Origin: Xanthomonas hortorum
Lineage (GTDB): Bacteria > Pseudomonadota > Gammaproteobacteria > Xanthomonadales > Xanthomonadaceae
Assembly (NCBI RefSeq): GCF_024339125.1
Contig: NZ_CP101417.1
Span: forward strand, 2,925,001-2,989,000
Direction of reading: 5' to 3'
DNA length: 64,000 nt
In this document: positions 29,349 through 40,235 of the stretch, piece after piece
Numbering within the stretch: the stretch's first letter is position 1
Layout: each line of letters starts with the position of its first letter
Made by a program: the position numbers and the translations under genes
The notes under the pieces: generated by a model
Databases searched by the model: none
Told to the model about the DNA's origin: nothing
The model's input: the letters and a program-made list of their open reading frames with translations, nothing else

Positions 29349-29375
29349 AAAGCCCCGCTTTTGCGGGGTTTTTCG
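29349..29375 (+). terminator. Intrinsic terminator after rpmA
   Basis: AGCCCCGC/GCGGGGTT with a TTTT loop and a following T-run (GTTTTTCGTTT) lies 57 bp after the rpmA stop. Between here and obgE are several GGGATTCG/CCCAAATT-like short repeats of the window-wide GATTCC family. Confidence 0.85.
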
Positions 29376-29380
29376 TTTGA

Positions 29381-30577
<1,197 letters not shown>

Positions 30578-30594
30578 GTGGTATCGCAGCCAAG

Positions 30595-30623
30595 CAAAAA
30601 ACCCGGCCAAGGCCGGGTTTTTC
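30595..30623. terminator. Bidirectional terminator between obgE and rpsT
   Basis: AACCCGGCC and GGCCGGGTT form a 9-bp stem with A-run before and T-run after (AAAAAACCC ... GGGTTTTTC). It can end the obgE transcript on the plus strand and the rpsT transcript on the minus strand. Confidence 0.9.
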
Positions 30624-30668
30624 TGTTCCACCGAAAGCCAGGCTTCCGGTAGTGCCGAAACCGATCGC

Positions 30669-30938
30669 TTACGCGGCCTTGATGGCCTTGATGCGAGCGG
30701 TCAGACGGCTCTTATGACGCGCAGCCTTGTTCTTGTGAATCAGGCCACGGGCGCTGAAACGGTCGAGGATGGGCTGAGCAACGGCGAAAGCAGCTTCGGC
30801 GCCTGCAGCATCGTTGGCGTCAAGGGCCTTGATCACCTTCTTGACGGCGGTGCGCAGCATCGAACGCTGGCCGGTGTTGCGCTCATTGCGCACGACGGTC
30901 TGCTTGGCGCGCTTCTTGGCGGACTTGATATTGGCCAC
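30669..30938 (-). CDS. rpsT: 30S ribosomal protein S20
   Basis: The 89-residue, Lys/Arg/Ala-rich protein starts [20 protein letters not shown] and ends in [20 protein letters not shown], as expected for S20, which binds 16S rRNA helices 9 and 44. It is monocistronic and divergent from murJ. Confidence 0.98.
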
Positions 30939-30986
30939 GGTGGTGGGTTCCTGAAAAATCGGTATGGTGGAAAAAGCAAGCGGGAA

Positions 30987-31015
30987 AGTATGATGGACTT
31001 AGTTATGTACGTCAA
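30987..31015 (-). promoter_or_regulatory. Probable rpsT promoter
   Basis: Read on the minus strand, TTGACG (31015-31010) and CATACT (30992-30987) are 17 bp apart and end 48 bp before rpsT. An overlapping alternative pair (TTGACA at 31027-31022 with TAACTA at 31005-31000) may act as a second promoter. Confidence 0.55.
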
Positions 31016-31039
31016 GTCAGTTGTCAAGAGGGATACAGC

Positions 31040-32659
31040 GTGAGCAAGCCCGGCATGTTGAGAAGCCTGCTCTCATTTAGCAGCATGACCATGGTGTCGC
31101 GGGTGTTGGGGCTGGTGCGCGACCAGGTCATCACCACCACCTTCGGCACCAATGCGCTGACCGATGCGTTCTGGACGGCCTTCCGGGTCCCCAATTTCCT
31201 GCGTCGGCTGTTTGCCGAAGGCTCCTTCGCCACCGCCTTCGTGCCGGTGTTCACCGAGGTCAAGGAAACCCGGCCGCATGACGATCTGCGCGAACTGATG
31301 TCGCGCGTGGCCGGTACCCTCGGAGGAGTGCTGCTGTTGGTCACTGCGCTGGCGCTGATCTTTGCGCCGCAGCTGGCCACGCTGTTCTCCAGCGGCGTCG
31401 ATACCGACCCGGCCAAGCATGGCCTGCTGGTGGACCTGTTCCGTCTGACCTTCCCGTTCCTGCTGTTCGTCTCGCTGACCGCGCTGGCCGGCGGGGCACT
31501 GAACAGTTTCCAGAAGTTCGCCATGCCGGCGCTGACCCCGGTGATCCTCAACCTATGCATGATCGCCGGCGCCTTGTGGCTGGCGCCGCGGCTGGGCGGA
31601 ACTCCCGAGAAGCAGATCCTCGCACTGGGCTGGGCGGTGCTGGCGGCGGGCATGCTGCAGTTGCTGTTCCAGCTGCCTTCGCTGAAAGGGATCAACCTGC
31701 TGATCCTGCCGCGCTGGGGCTGGCGACATCCGGGCGTGCGCAAGGTGCTGACCCTGATGGTGCCGACCCTGTTCGGCTCATCGGTAGCGCAGATCAACCT
31801 GCTGTTGGACACGGTGATCGCCGCGCGGCTGGCCGATGGCTCGCAGTCGTGGTTGTCGCTGGCCGACCGGTTCCTGGAACTGCCGCTGGGCGTGTTCGGG
31901 ATAGCGCTGGGCACGGTGATCCTGCCGGCGCTGGCGCGCCATCACGTCAAGACCGACCGCAGCGCGTTTTCCGGCGCGCTGGATTGGGGCTTTCGCACCA
32001 CGCTATTGATCGCGATGCCGGCGATGCTCGGATTGCTGTTGCTGGCCGAACCGCTGGTGGCGACGTTGTTCCAGTACGGTCAGTTCACCGCGTTCGAGAC
32101 GCGCATGACCGCAATGTCGGTCTACGGCCTGAGTTTCGGCCTGCCGGCCTACGCCATGCTCAAGGTGGTGCTGCCGGCGTTCTACGCGCGCCAGGACACC
32201 CGTACGCCGGTGCGCGCGGGTGTGGCGGCGCTGATCGCCAACATGGTGTTCAACTTCGCGCTGCTGGCGGTGGTCTACCAGGTCATGGTGCCGCCCGAGC
32301 TCAAGGCGCAGGGCGTGATGCAGGCGCTGGGCAAGCAGCCGGGCCTGCATCTGGCGCTGGGGATCGCCAGTGCGTTGTCGAGTTATCTCAACCTGGGCTT
32401 GCTGTGGTATTGGCTGGGCAAGTCCGGCGTGTACCAGCGGCGGCCGGGCTGGGGCGGCTATGCGCTGCGCCTGCTGCTAGCCTGTGCGGCGATGGTGGTG
32501 GTGCTGTTGGGCCTGCTGTGGTGGTTGCCCTCGTTCACCGTGATGGAAAAGTGGGATCGCATCGGCTGGCTGGCGGTGCTGGTCGGCAGCGGTGGGGCCA
32601 CCTATCTGGCGGCGCAGCTGGCATTGGGGCTGCGGCCGCGGCATCTGCGCGAAGGGTAG
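31040..32659 (+). CDS. murJ: Lipid II flippase MurJ
   Basis: The 539-residue polytopic protein has about 14 membrane helices and the MurJ start LSFSSMTMVSRVLGLVRDQV, with GTNALTDAFWTAFRVPNFLRR and LFAEGSFATAFVPVFTE, including the conserved Arg and Asp/Glu of the central cavity. MurJ flips lipid II across the inner membrane for peptidoglycan synthesis. Translation starts at a GTG (31040) with AGAGGG upstream. It precedes ribF, ileS, lspA and ispH in the order common to many Gammaproteobacteria. Confidence 0.96.
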   Translation: MSKPGMLRSLLSFSSMTMVSRVLGLVRDQVITTTFGTNALTDAFWTAFRVPNFLRRLFAEGSFATAFVPVFTEVKETRPHDDLRELMSRVAGTLGGVLLLVTALALIFAPQLATLFSSGVDTDPAKHGLLVDLFRLTFPFLLFVSLTALAGGALNSFQKFAMPALTPVILNLCMIAGALWLAPRLGGTPEKQILALGWAVLAAGMLQLLFQLPSLKGINLLILPRWGWRHPGVRKVLTLMVPTLFGSSVAQINLLLDTVIAARLADGSQSWLSLADRFLELPLGVFGIALGTVILPALARHHVKTDRSAFSGALDWGFRTTLLIAMPAMLGLLLLAEPLVATLFQYGQFTAFETRMTAMSVYGLSFGLPAYAMLKVVLPAFYARQDTRTPVRAGVAALIANMVFNFALLAVVYQVMVPPELKAQGVMQALGKQPGLHLALGIASALSSYLNLGLLWYWLGKSGVYQRRPGWGGYALRLLLACAAMVVVLLGLLWWLPSFTVMEKWDRIGWLAVLVGSGGATYLAAQLALGLRPRHLREG

Positions 32660-32866
32660 GCAGCCTAGCGGACCGGCCAAGCGCACTGCGAAGCCGCCTG
32701 TGTTGTGCGGAATTCTGACTTCGCGCAGCCGGAATACTCATTGCGCCTGGCCAAGCGTTGCTCACTGCGCGGCGCGCGCCCATGCGGGTTGACAGGCACG
32801 GCTATACTTGCAGGTTATGTATCAGTGAGGGTCGGCCCGCAGGCCGGCATCTGTTTGGATCGAGCA

Positions 32867-33901
32867 ATGAGCAGGCTGTTTAGAGACGTCGAGGGCGGGA
32901 CGCTGTTCCCGCACGGAAGCGTGGTCTGCATCGGCGCCTTCGATGGCCTGCATCTGGGGCATCGGGCATTGGTGCAGCACGCGGTCGAACGCGCGCGCGC
33001 GCTGGGCGTGCCGGCAGTGGCAGTGAGCTTCGAGCCGTTGCCGCGCGAATTTTTTGCTCCGGCAGCGCCGCCGCCGCGGTTGACGCTGGCCCGCGCCAAG
33101 ATCGAAGGGCTGTACGGCCTGGGCGCCGACAGCGTGGGCATGATCCGTTTCGACGGCCACTTGGCGGCAATGAGCGCTGAGGATTTCGTACGGCTGGCAT
33201 TGGTTGGCCGGCTGTGCGCCAAAGAGGTTTGGATCGGCCCGGAATTCCGCTTCGGCCATCGGCGTGGCGGTGATATCGGCCTGCTGCGCGCGCTCGGTGA
33301 GCGGTACGGCTTCGCGGCCGGCGAGATCGCCCCGGTGCATCTGCGCGGCGAGCGTATTTCTGCCACGCGCATTCGCGAGCTGCTGGGCACGGGCGAGTTT
33401 GCGCATGCCGGCGAACTGCTTGGCCGCCCGTACGCCATCGGCGGGCGGGTGGTGCGCGGCAAGCAACTCGGCCGCACGCTGGGTTACCCCACTGCCAACT
33501 TGCGCTTTCCGCGCACGCCGGCGCTGTCGGGTATCTACGCGACCTGGGTGCATGGTGTGGCCGATCGGCCGTGGCCGTCGGTCTCGAGCTTTGGCACGCG
33601 ACCGACGGTGGCCGGTGTGGAACCGCTGCTGGAAGCGCATCTGTTCGATTTTCAGGGCGATTTGTACGGCCGCCACCTCGAAGTCGAATTCGTCGCCAAG
33701 CTGCGCGACGAAGAAAAGTTCGATGGCTTGGAGGCATTGACCGTGCAGATGCATCGCGATGCCGAGCAGGCGCGTGCGGTACTTAATGCGAGTCCCTCGC
33801 GAGAGCCCGCACCTCCATGTGCGGACAATAAACATGCGAGCTCCTCGCAAACGTCTGCACATGCAAGTGCAGACGCTTCAGACAACGCAGCGCAACGGTA
33901 G
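32867..33901 (+). CDS. ribF: Bifunctional riboflavin kinase/FAD synthetase RibF, with unusual C-terminal tail
   Basis: The 344-residue enzyme makes FMN and FAD. The FAD-synthetase domain has VVCIGAFDGLHLGHRALVQ near the N terminus and SATRIRELLGTGE. The riboflavin-kinase domain has GRTLGYPTANLRFP and SFGTRPTV with EAHLFDFQGDLYG. The conserved part ends near residue 305 (AEQARAVL); E. coli RibF has 313 residues. The remaining ~39 residues (rich in Ser, Ala, Asp) are encoded by two 48-bp imperfect repeats. The ATG at 32867 fits the family. The ileS gene starts 6 bp downstream. Confidence 0.94.
   Translation: MSRLFRDVEGGTLFPHGSVVCIGAFDGLHLGHRALVQHAVERARALGVPAVAVSFEPLPREFFAPAAPPPRLTLARAKIEGLYGLGADSVGMIRFDGHLAAMSAEDFVRLALVGRLCAKEVWIGPEFRFGHRRGGDIGLLRALGERYGFAAGEIAPVHLRGERISATRIRELLGTGEFAHAGELLGRPYAIGGRVVRGKQLGRTLGYPTANLRFPRTPALSGIYATWVHGVADRPWPSVSSFGTRPTVAGVEPLLEAHLFDFQGDLYGRHLEVEFVAKLRDEEKFDGLEALTVQMHRDAEQARAVLNASPSREPAPPCADNKHASSSQTSAHASADASDNAAQR
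33786..33881 (+). repeat. Two 48-bp imperfect direct repeats with hairpins inside the ribF 3' end
   Basis: Units 33786-33833 and 33834-33881 share the same plan: GCGAG-3 nt-CTCGC, then a second hairpin. In unit 1 this is CCGCAC/GTGCGG (33807-33812 with 33819-33824); in unit 2 it is GTCTGCAC/GTGCAGAC (33853-33860 with 33867-33874). The C-G to T-A exchange on both arms keeps pairing, so selection or origin as an RNA/DNA hairpin element is likely. They encode the odd tail of RibF. Confidence 0.7.
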
Positions 33902-33907
33902 AGACCT

Positions 33908-36739
33908 GTGACCCACGACTACAAAGCCACGCTCCATCTGCCCGCGACGGAATTTCCGATGCGCGGCGACCTGCCCAAGCGTGAGCCGGCGATGCTGGAA
34001 CGCTGGGAGCGCGAGGGGCTGTATGCGCAACTGCGCGCCAACGCGGCCGGGCGCCCGCTGTTCGTGCTGCACGACGGCCCGCCGTATGCCAACGGTCAGA
34101 TCCATCTGGGCCATGCGGTCAACAAGATCCTCAAGGACATCATCGTCAAGTCGAAGTATCTGGCTGGCTTCGATGCGCCGTACATCCCGGGCTGGGACTG
34201 CCACGGCCTGCCGATCGAGATCGCGATCGAGAAGAAGTACGGCAAGGTCGGCGTCAAGCTGGATGCGGCGCAGTTCCGCCAGAAGTGCCGCGAATACGCC
34301 ACCGAGCAGATCGATCTGCAGCGGCGCGACTTCAAGCGCCTGGGCGTGATCGGCGATTGGGACAACCCGTACAAGACGCTGGATTTCCGCTTCGAAGCCA
34401 ATGAAATCCGCGCGCTGGCCAAGGTGGTCGACAACGGCCATCTGACCCGCGGCGTGAAGCCGGTGCACTGGTGCTTCGATTGCGGCTCGGCCTTGGCCGA
34501 GGCCGAGATCGAATACGCCGACAAGGTGTCGCCGACGGTGGATATCGCCTATCCGGCGCGCGATCCGGGCGCTGTCGCTGCCGCATTCGGCGCGACGCTA
34601 CCGGCGGGCGTGGGCGTGGCGGTGCCGATCTGGACCACCACCCCGTGGACGCTGCCGGCCTCGCTGGCGGTGAGCCTGGGCGCGGACCTGGATTACGTGC
34701 TGGTCGAAGGCCCGGCCGATCGCGGCCAGCCGCGTTGGTTGGTGATCGCCGAGGCGTTGGCCGGCAAGGCACTGCTGCGTTACGGCGTGGAAACAGTGGT
34801 AGTGCACGGCCATGCCAAGGGCGCGGCGCTGGAACAGATGCTGCTGAACCACCCGTTCTATGCCGAGCGCGAGATCCCGCTGCTGCTGGGCGATCACGTG
34901 TCCGCCGAAGACGGTACCGGCGCTGTACATACCGCACCCGGTCATGGTCAGGAGGACTATCAGGTTTCCAAGCAGTATGGGTTGCTGGAGCGCTACGGCG
35001 CTGCGCAGATCAACCCGGTGGATGGGCGCGGCGTGTATCTGCCGTCGACGCCGCCGCTGGGCGACACCGTGCTGGCCGGGCTGCATATCTGGAAGGCCAA
35101 CGACATCATCATCGATGCGTTGCGCGACACCGGCGTGCTGCTGGCCGCCAGCAAGATGGAGCACAGCTATCCGCATTGCTGGCGCCACAAGACGCCGATC
35201 GCGTTCCGCGCTACGCCGCAGTGGTTCATCTCGATGGAGCAGGCCAACCTGCGCGCCGATGCGCTCAAGGCGATCGAAAACGTGCATTGGTATCCGTCCT
35301 GGGGCCAGGCGCGCATCGCCGGCATGGTCGACGGGCGCCCGGACTGGACGATTTCGCGCCAGCGCACCTGGGGCGTGCCGATCGCCTTGTTCGTGCATCG
35401 CGAAACCGGCGAGCCGCATCCGCGCAGCACCGAGTTGCTGCGCCAGGTCGCCGACAGGGTGGAACTGGGCGGTGTGGACGTGTGGTACACGCTGGACGCG
35501 GCCGAGCTGCTGGGTGATGAGGCGGCCGATTACGACAAGATCACCGACATCCTGGACGTGTGGTTCGACTCCGGCGTGACCCATGAAACAGTGCTGGTGG
35601 ATCGCGGCCTGCCCAAGCCGGCCGACCTGTATCTGGAAGGCTCCGATCAGCACCGTGGCTGGTTCCAGTCCTCGCTGCTGACCGGCGTGGCGATGGACAA
35701 GGCCGCACCGTACAAGCAGTGCCTGACCCACGGCTTCACCGTGGACGAGCACGGCCGCAAGATGTCCAAGTCGCTGGGCAACGGCATCGAGCCGCAGGAC
35801 ATCATGAAGACCCTGGGCGCGGACATCCTGCGCCTGTGGATCGCCTCGGCCGATTACAGCAACGAGATGTCGCTGTCGCAGGAGATCCTCAAGCGCAACG
35901 CCGATGCGTATCGCCGCCTGCGCAATACCGCGCGCTTTCTGCTCGGCAATCTGCATGGATTCGATCCGTTGCAGCATCTGGTGGCGCTGGACGACATGGT
36001 GCTGCTGGACCGCTGGATCGTGCATCGCGCGCACGAGCTGCAGGAAAAGATCGCCGCCGCGTATGCGCGTTACGACTTCGCCGAGATCGTGCAGGCGCTG
36101 CTGAATTTCTGCAGCGTGGACCTGGGTTCGCTGTATCTGGATGTGACCAAGGACCGCTTGTACACGATGGCCGAGGATGCGCGCGGCCGCCGTTCGGCGC
36201 AGAGCGCGATGTATCACGTGGCCGAGGCGTTCGTGCGCTGGATCGCGCCGGTGCTGAGCTTCACTGCCGAAGAACTGTGGGGCTATCTGCCGGGCAAGCA
36301 CACCGACAACGTGCTGTTCGCCACTTGGTACGACGGCCTGGCGCCACTGCCGGCCGCTGCAGCGTTGACCAGTGCCGACTTCGACAAATTGCTGGCCTTG
36401 CGCGAGCAGGTGGCCAAGGTGCTGGAGCCGATGCGTGCCAATGGCGCGATCGGTGCGGCGCTGGAAGCGGAGATCACCGTCGCCGCCGATGCGCAGACCG
36501 CCGCGCGCTGGCAGCCGCTGGCCGAGGAGCTGCGCTTTTTGTTCATCAGTGGCGATGTCACCGTCACCGCAGCCAGCACCGACGACATCTTCGTCAGCGC
36601 GCAGCCGACCACCAAGGCCAAGTGCGTGCGCTGTTGGCACCACCAGGCCAGCGTGGGCAGCGATCCGCGTCACCCGGAACTGTGCAGCCGCTGCGTGAGC
36701 AATCTCGAAGGCCCGGGCGAGGCGCGTCGCTGGTTCTGA
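33908..36739 (+). CDS. ileS: Isoleucyl-tRNA synthetase
   Basis: The 943-residue class I synthetase has the HIGH-type motif in [19 protein letters not shown] (about residue 60), [10 protein letters not shown], the CP1 editing domain ([15 protein letters not shown] and [16 protein letters not shown]), the KMSKS motif [11 protein letters not shown] (about 617-621) and the C-terminal zinc finger CVRCWHH ... CSRCVSNL. This is the bacterial IleS type. The start is a GTG at 33908, 6 bp after ribF. Confidence 0.97.
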   Translation: MTHDYKATLHLPATEFPMRGDLPKREPAMLERWEREGLYAQLRANAAGRPLFVLHDGPPYANGQIHLGHAVNKILKDIIVKSKYLAGFDAPYIPGWDCHGLPIEIAIEKKYGKVGVKLDAAQFRQKCREYATEQIDLQRRDFKRLGVIGDWDNPYKTLDFRFEANEIRALAKVVDNGHLTRGVKPVHWCFDCGSALAEAEIEYADKVSPTVDIAYPARDPGAVAAAFGATLPAGVGVAVPIWTTTPWTLPASLAVSLGADLDYVLVEGPADRGQPRWLVIAEALAGKALLRYGVETVVVHGHAKGAALEQMLLNHPFYAEREIPLLLGDHVSAEDGTGAVHTAPGHGQEDYQVSKQYGLLERYGAAQINPVDGRGVYLPSTPPLGDTVLAGLHIWKANDIIIDALRDTGVLLAASKMEHSYPHCWRHKTPIAFRATPQWFISMEQANLRADALKAIENVHWYPSWGQARIAGMVDGRPDWTISRQRTWGVPIALFVHRETGEPHPRSTELLRQVADRVELGGVDVWYTLDAAELLGDEAADYDKITDILDVWFDSGVTHETVLVDRGLPKPADLYLEGSDQHRGWFQSSLLTGVAMDKAAPYKQCLTHGFTVDEHGRKMSKSLGNGIEPQDIMKTLGADILRLWIASADYSNEMSLSQEILKRNADAYRRLRNTARFLLGNLHGFDPLQHLVALDDMVLLDRWIVHRAHELQEKIAAAYARYDFAEIVQALLNFCSVDLGSLYLDVTKDRLYTMAEDARGRRSAQSAMYHVAEAFVRWIAPVLSFTAEELWGYLPGKHTDNVLFATWYDGLAPLPAAAALTSADFDKLLALREQVAKVLEPMRANGAIGAALEAEITVAADAQTAARWQPLAEELRFLFISGDVTVTAASTDDIFVSAQPTTKAKCVRCWHHQASVGSDPRHPELCSRCVSNLEGPGEARRWF

Positions 36740-36752
36740 TGCGCGCATCGAC

Positions 36753-36797
36753 GGCAACGCGTCGCGGAAGATTCCGCGACACGTTGCCGATGTTTTT
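36753..36797 (+). terminator. Terminator hairpin after ileS
   Basis: A 16-bp stem with one mismatch (36753-36768 with 36773-36788) and a 4-nt loop is followed by GATGTTTTTCG. The rest of the 337-bp gap to lspA shows no gene; lspA may therefore have its own promoter. Confidence 0.75.
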
Positions 36798-37076
36798 CGT
36801 AGAACGTGCTGCGCTGGAACGGGCCGCTGCTTTATTTGCAGGCTACTGCGCCACACGCTTACGCGGCGCTGACCGCTATGCCTGATGCGTTGTGGCGCTT
36901 GCTGAAGCTCGCGCTTGCGGCAGAGCGGGGCAGGGCAGCTGGCTGAAGCGTCCATGCCATCCTCGCTTGCCTGTCATCCACCTTTGATCATCGTTGTTTA
37001 GTTTTCGCCATCTCCAACGCCATCCAGGCATCTTCTCCGGCGTCGGAGAAATCACAACCAATTGCGACCTCTCGAC

Positions 37077-37589
37077 ATGAGTCAACGCCCCAAACCCTCC
37101 GCCCTGATCTGGTTGCTGTTGTCTGCGCTTGTGGTCGGGCTGGACCAGTGGAGCAAGGCCTGGGTGCTGTCCAGCCTGCCCGAGTACACCGCCGTGCCGG
37201 TGATCGACGGCTTCTGGAACTGGTACCGCACCTATAACACCGGCGCGGCCTTCAGCTTTCTGAGCGATGCCGGCGGCTGGCAGCTGTGGTTCTTCACCGC
37301 GCTGGCGGTGGGCATCAGCGGGCTGCTGGCGTTCTGGCTGTCGCGCACCGCGCGCGGCGAGTGGCGTAGCGCGCTGCCGTATGCGCTGGTGATCGGCGGG
37401 GCGATCGGCAATGTGATCGATCGCCTGATGCATGGCCACGTGGTCGATTTCATCCAGTGGTACATCGGCAGCCACACCTGGCCGTCGTTCAATATCGCCG
37501 ACTCGGCGATCGTGGGCGGCGCCATCGGCATCGCAGTGTTCGGGCTGTTCGACAAGGGCGGCAAACGGGAGTCAGGGATCAAAAATTAG
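37077..37589 (+). CDS. lspA: Lipoprotein signal peptidase
   Basis: The 170-residue membrane aspartyl protease cleaves signal peptides of lipoproteins. It has four membrane segments and both catalytic Asp regions: [22 protein letters not shown] and [17 protein letters not shown], plus the conserved [11 protein letters not shown]. The ATG at 37077 is preferred over a TTG at 37062. It lies between ileS and ispH as usual. Confidence 0.96.
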   Translation: MSQRPKPSALIWLLLSALVVGLDQWSKAWVLSSLPEYTAVPVIDGFWNWYRTYNTGAAFSFLSDAGGWQLWFFTALAVGISGLLAFWLSRTARGEWRSALPYALVIGGAIGNVIDRLMHGHVVDFIQWYIGSHTWPSFNIADSAIVGGAIGIAVFGLFDKGGKRESGIKN

Positions 37590-37668
37590 CAATCGAGGCT
37601 GAAGTGTTCCTGCGGGCGCACGCCGCCCGGTCCGATTCCTGATTCCCCATTCCCGTAGAATGCCCGCC

Positions 37669-38619
37669 ATGGAAGTCCTGCTCGCCAATCCCCGTGGTTT
37701 TTGTGCCGGCGTCGACCGTGCGATCGAGATCGTCAAGCGTGCGATCGAGACGCTGGGCGCGCCGATCTATGTGCGCCATGAAGTCGTGCACAATCGTTTC
37801 GTGGTCGACGACCTCAAGCAGCGCGGCGCGGTCTTCGTCGAAGAACTCGACGAGGTGCCCGACAACGCCACGGTGATCTTCAGCGCACACGGCGTCTCGC
37901 AAGCTGTGCGTTTGGAGGCCGAGCGCCGCGGGCTCAAGGTGTTCGACGCGACCTGCCCGCTGGTGACCAAGGTGCACTTCGAGGTGGCGCGGCACTGCCG
38001 GGCCGGCCGCGATGTGGTGCTGATCGGCCATGCCGGGCATCCGGAAGTGGAAGGCACGATGGGGCAGTGGAGCCGTGAGCGCGGCCCGGGCACGATCTAT
38101 CTGGTCGAAGACATCGAGCAGGTCGCCACGCTGCAGATCCGCCAGCCTGAAAACCTTGCCTACACCACCCAGACCACGCTGTCGGTGGACGACACCATGG
38201 GCATCATCGAGGCCCTGCGTGCGCGCTTCCCGGCGATGCAGGGGCCGCGCCACGACGATATCTGTTACGCCACCCAGAACCGCCAGGACGCGGTGCGCGA
38301 TCTCGCGCGCCAATGCGATCTGGTGCTGGTGGTCGGTTCGCCCAATAGCTCCAACTCCAACCGTCTCAGCGAGCTGGCACGACGCGACGGGGTGGAGTCT
38401 TACCTGATCGACAACGCCAGCGAGATCGACCCGGCCTGGATCGTCGGCAAGCAGCACATCGGCCTGACCGCCGGCGCTTCCGCGCCGCAGGTGTTGGTCG
38501 ACGGTGTGCTGGCACGGTTGCGCGAACTGGGCGCCGAGGGCGTCTCCGAGCTGGAGGGCGAGCCGGAATCGATGGTGTTCGCGCTGCCCAAGGAACTGCG
38601 GTTGCGTCTGGTTAGCTGA
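37669..38619 (+). CDS. ispH: 4-hydroxy-3-methylbut-2-enyl diphosphate reductase IspH
   Basis: The 316-residue Fe-S enzyme makes IPP and DMAPP in the last MEP-pathway step. The three cluster Cys are in [27 protein letters not shown] and [17 protein letters not shown] and TxxASAPQ-like ([15 protein letters not shown]) residues of the active site are present. Length equals E. coli IspH. The ATG at 37669 is chosen; an ATG three codons upstream (37660) is also possible. GATTCC-like repeats lie just before it. Confidence 0.96.
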   Translation: MEVLLANPRGFCAGVDRAIEIVKRAIETLGAPIYVRHEVVHNRFVVDDLKQRGAVFVEELDEVPDNATVIFSAHGVSQAVRLEAERRGLKVFDATCPLVTKVHFEVARHCRAGRDVVLIGHAGHPEVEGTMGQWSRERGPGTIYLVEDIEQVATLQIRQPENLAYTTQTTLSVDDTMGIIEALRARFPAMQGPRHDDICYATQNRQDAVRDLARQCDLVLVVGSPNSSNSNRLSELARRDGVESYLIDNASEIDPAWIVGKQHIGLTAGASAPQVLVDGVLARLRELGAEGVSELEGEPESMVFALPKELRLRLVS

Positions 38620-38806
38620 AGTCGGCTGACCCGCTTGCCGGGTTGCCTTCAGACGACCGCCTGCGTTTTAGTCGAGTAGGCCGAGTTGATCGGTGTGATG
38701 GATGCAGCGATTGGTTGACGGATTTTCGCGCTGGGAGACAGCCGGCAGTCGCCAGGACATGACGCAATGCCGGCTACCGCCATGCCCAGCCCGCCAACTG
38801 CGGCGA

Positions 38807-38838
38807 TTGACCGGGGACTGGCTCCGCTCCTACAATTC
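38807..38838 (+). promoter_or_regulatory. Possible promoter of the tRNA-Thr gene
   Basis: TTGACC (38807-38812) and TACAAT (38833-38838) end 7 bp before the tRNA. The spacing is 20 bp, longer than ideal, so the assignment is weak. Nothing else is seen in the 226-bp gap after ispH. Confidence 0.35.
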
Positions 38839-38845
38839 ACGGCTC

Positions 38846-38921
38846 GCCGGAATAGCTCAGTTGGTAGAGCGGCGCATTCGTAATGCGTAGGTCGTAGGTT
38901 CGATTCCTATTTCCGGCACCA
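38846..38921 (+). tRNA. tRNA-Thr, anticodon CGT
   Basis: The 76-nt sequence folds into a complete cloverleaf. The acceptor stem is GCCGGAA/TTCCGGC, the D-arm GCTC-AGTTGGTA-GAGC, the anticodon stem GCGCA/TGCGT with loop TTCGTAA (anticodon CGT, reading ACG), and the T-arm GTAGG-TTCGATT-CCTAT. The CCA end is encoded. Confidence 0.97.
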
Positions 38922-39284
38922 TCGCTTCAATACTGGGTCGGCCATTGGTCGGCCCAGTTGCGTTTTGGACGGATGCACGTACACCTCAGCGCACGCGCAG
39001 CCATAGACGTTGCACATTACGCAGGCCTGATTGCGCAGGTCCGCAATCGCATCATTTCTGCCCTGCGCAGCGCTGCGACAACATGTCGCATACGTTTGCG
39101 CGTATTAATTGCGGCAGATCATGGCCGATGGGTTTCGTGCAGGTGCAGCAAAGTTTAAAATTAGGAAGCTAACCCGTGTCTTCGGTCTGCGCGGTCATCT
39201 TTCTTCAGGAAGAGCGCTGCCGGACATGTCCCGAAAGGGGATGCGACGCATGAGGCTGGCGTTCCTTCGCACTTGGATCGACCG
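38922..39284. other. Upstream region of the cyo operon
   Basis: No gene is seen in this 363-bp gap. It holds a short dyad, TGCGAC-AACAT-GTCGCA, near 39074-39090, and an AT-rich stretch (TTTAAAATTAGGAAGC) near 39157, which may contain the cyo promoter. An FNR-type box was not recognised. Confidence 0.4.
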
Positions 39285-40235
39285 ATGATTCCGTTGAAAC
39301 ATCTCGGGCGTGTACTTCGTCCAGGCCTGATGTTGCCGTTCCTGCTGTTGGCAGGCTGCAACTCGGCCATCCTCAATCCGAAAGGCCAGATCGGCCACGA
39401 CGAGAAGCAACTGCTGATCACCTCGGTGGTGCTGATGCTGATCGTGGTCATCCCGGTGATCGTGATGACGATCGCGTTCGCGTGGAAATACCGCGCGTCC
39501 AACACGAAGGCGCGCTACGAGCCGGATTGGTCACACTCCACCGCCATCGAAGTGGTGGTGTGGTCGATCCCGTGCGTGATTATCCTGGTGCTGGCGGTGC
39601 TGACCTGGCGCTCCTCGCATGCGCTGGATCCGTACCGGCCGCTGGATTCGGACGTCAAGCCGCTCACCATCGAAGCGGTCTCGCTGGACTGGAAGTGGAT
39701 GTTCATCTACCCGGATCAGAACATCGCCACGGTCAATGAAATCGCCTTCCCGGTGCACACGCCGCTGAACTTCAAGATCACCTCAGACACGGTGATGAAT
39801 TCGTTCTTCATCCCGCACCTGGGCACGATGATCTACGCGATGGCCGGTATGGAAACCAAGCTGCATCTGGTGGCCAACGAGCCGGGCGAATACTTCGGCC
39901 TGTCGACCAACTACAGCGGTCACGGTTTTTCGAAGATGAGCTTCAAGGCGCATGCGGTCGATCAGGCCGGCTTCGATGCATGGGTAGCCAAGGTCAAGGC
40001 ATCGCCGAAGGCGCTGACTGCCGCTGAGTACCAGGTGCTGGCCGCCAATCGCAACGATAAAGAACAGTATCCGGTCACCTACTACTCGTCGGTGCAGGAC
40101 GGCATGTTCCGCTCGCTGGTCGACAAATACATGAATGGTCCGGGTCACGGTCCGCAAGGCCATGGCGAAGGCCACGGCGACCATCAGGCATCGGCTGCAG
40201 AGCCGGTTGCCATGTGCACTTCTGGAGACAAGTGA
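39285..40235 (+). CDS. cyoA: Cytochrome bo quinol oxidase subunit II
   Basis: The 316-residue lipoprotein has a lipobox ([10 protein letters not shown]) and two membrane helices. A periplasmic cupredoxin-like domain follows ([20 protein letters not shown] and [20 protein letters not shown]). At the place where cytochrome c oxidases bear CuA ligands it reads [16 protein letters not shown] without Cys, which marks a quinol oxidase. The tail is His/Gly-rich. The start is ATG 39285; a TTG at 39273 adds four residues. Its TGA overlaps the cyoB ATG. Confidence 0.95.
   Translation: MIPLKHLGRVLRPGLMLPFLLLAGCNSAILNPKGQIGHDEKQLLITSVVLMLIVVIPVIVMTIAFAWKYRASNTKARYEPDWSHSTAIEVVVWSIPCVIILVLAVLTWRSSHALDPYRPLDSDVKPLTIEAVSLDWKWMFIYPDQNIATVNEIAFPVHTPLNFKITSDTVMNSFFIPHLGTMIYAMAGMETKLHLVANEPGEYFGLSTNYSGHGFSKMSFKAHAVDQAGFDAWVAKVKASPKALTAAEYQVLAANRNDKEQYPVTYYSSVQDGMFRSLVDKYMNGPGHGPQGHGEGHGDHQASAAEPVAMCTSGDK

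Noticed and set aside
34598..36955. 785-codon open frame on the minus strand
   Set aside because: It lies fully antisense to ileS and its protein is rich in His/Arg/Gln without domains; a mirror effect of GC-rich codon use.
36876..37475. 199-codon minus-strand frame over lspA
   Set aside because: It is antisense to lspA, whose catalytic Asp motifs are clear; the frame shows mirror composition.
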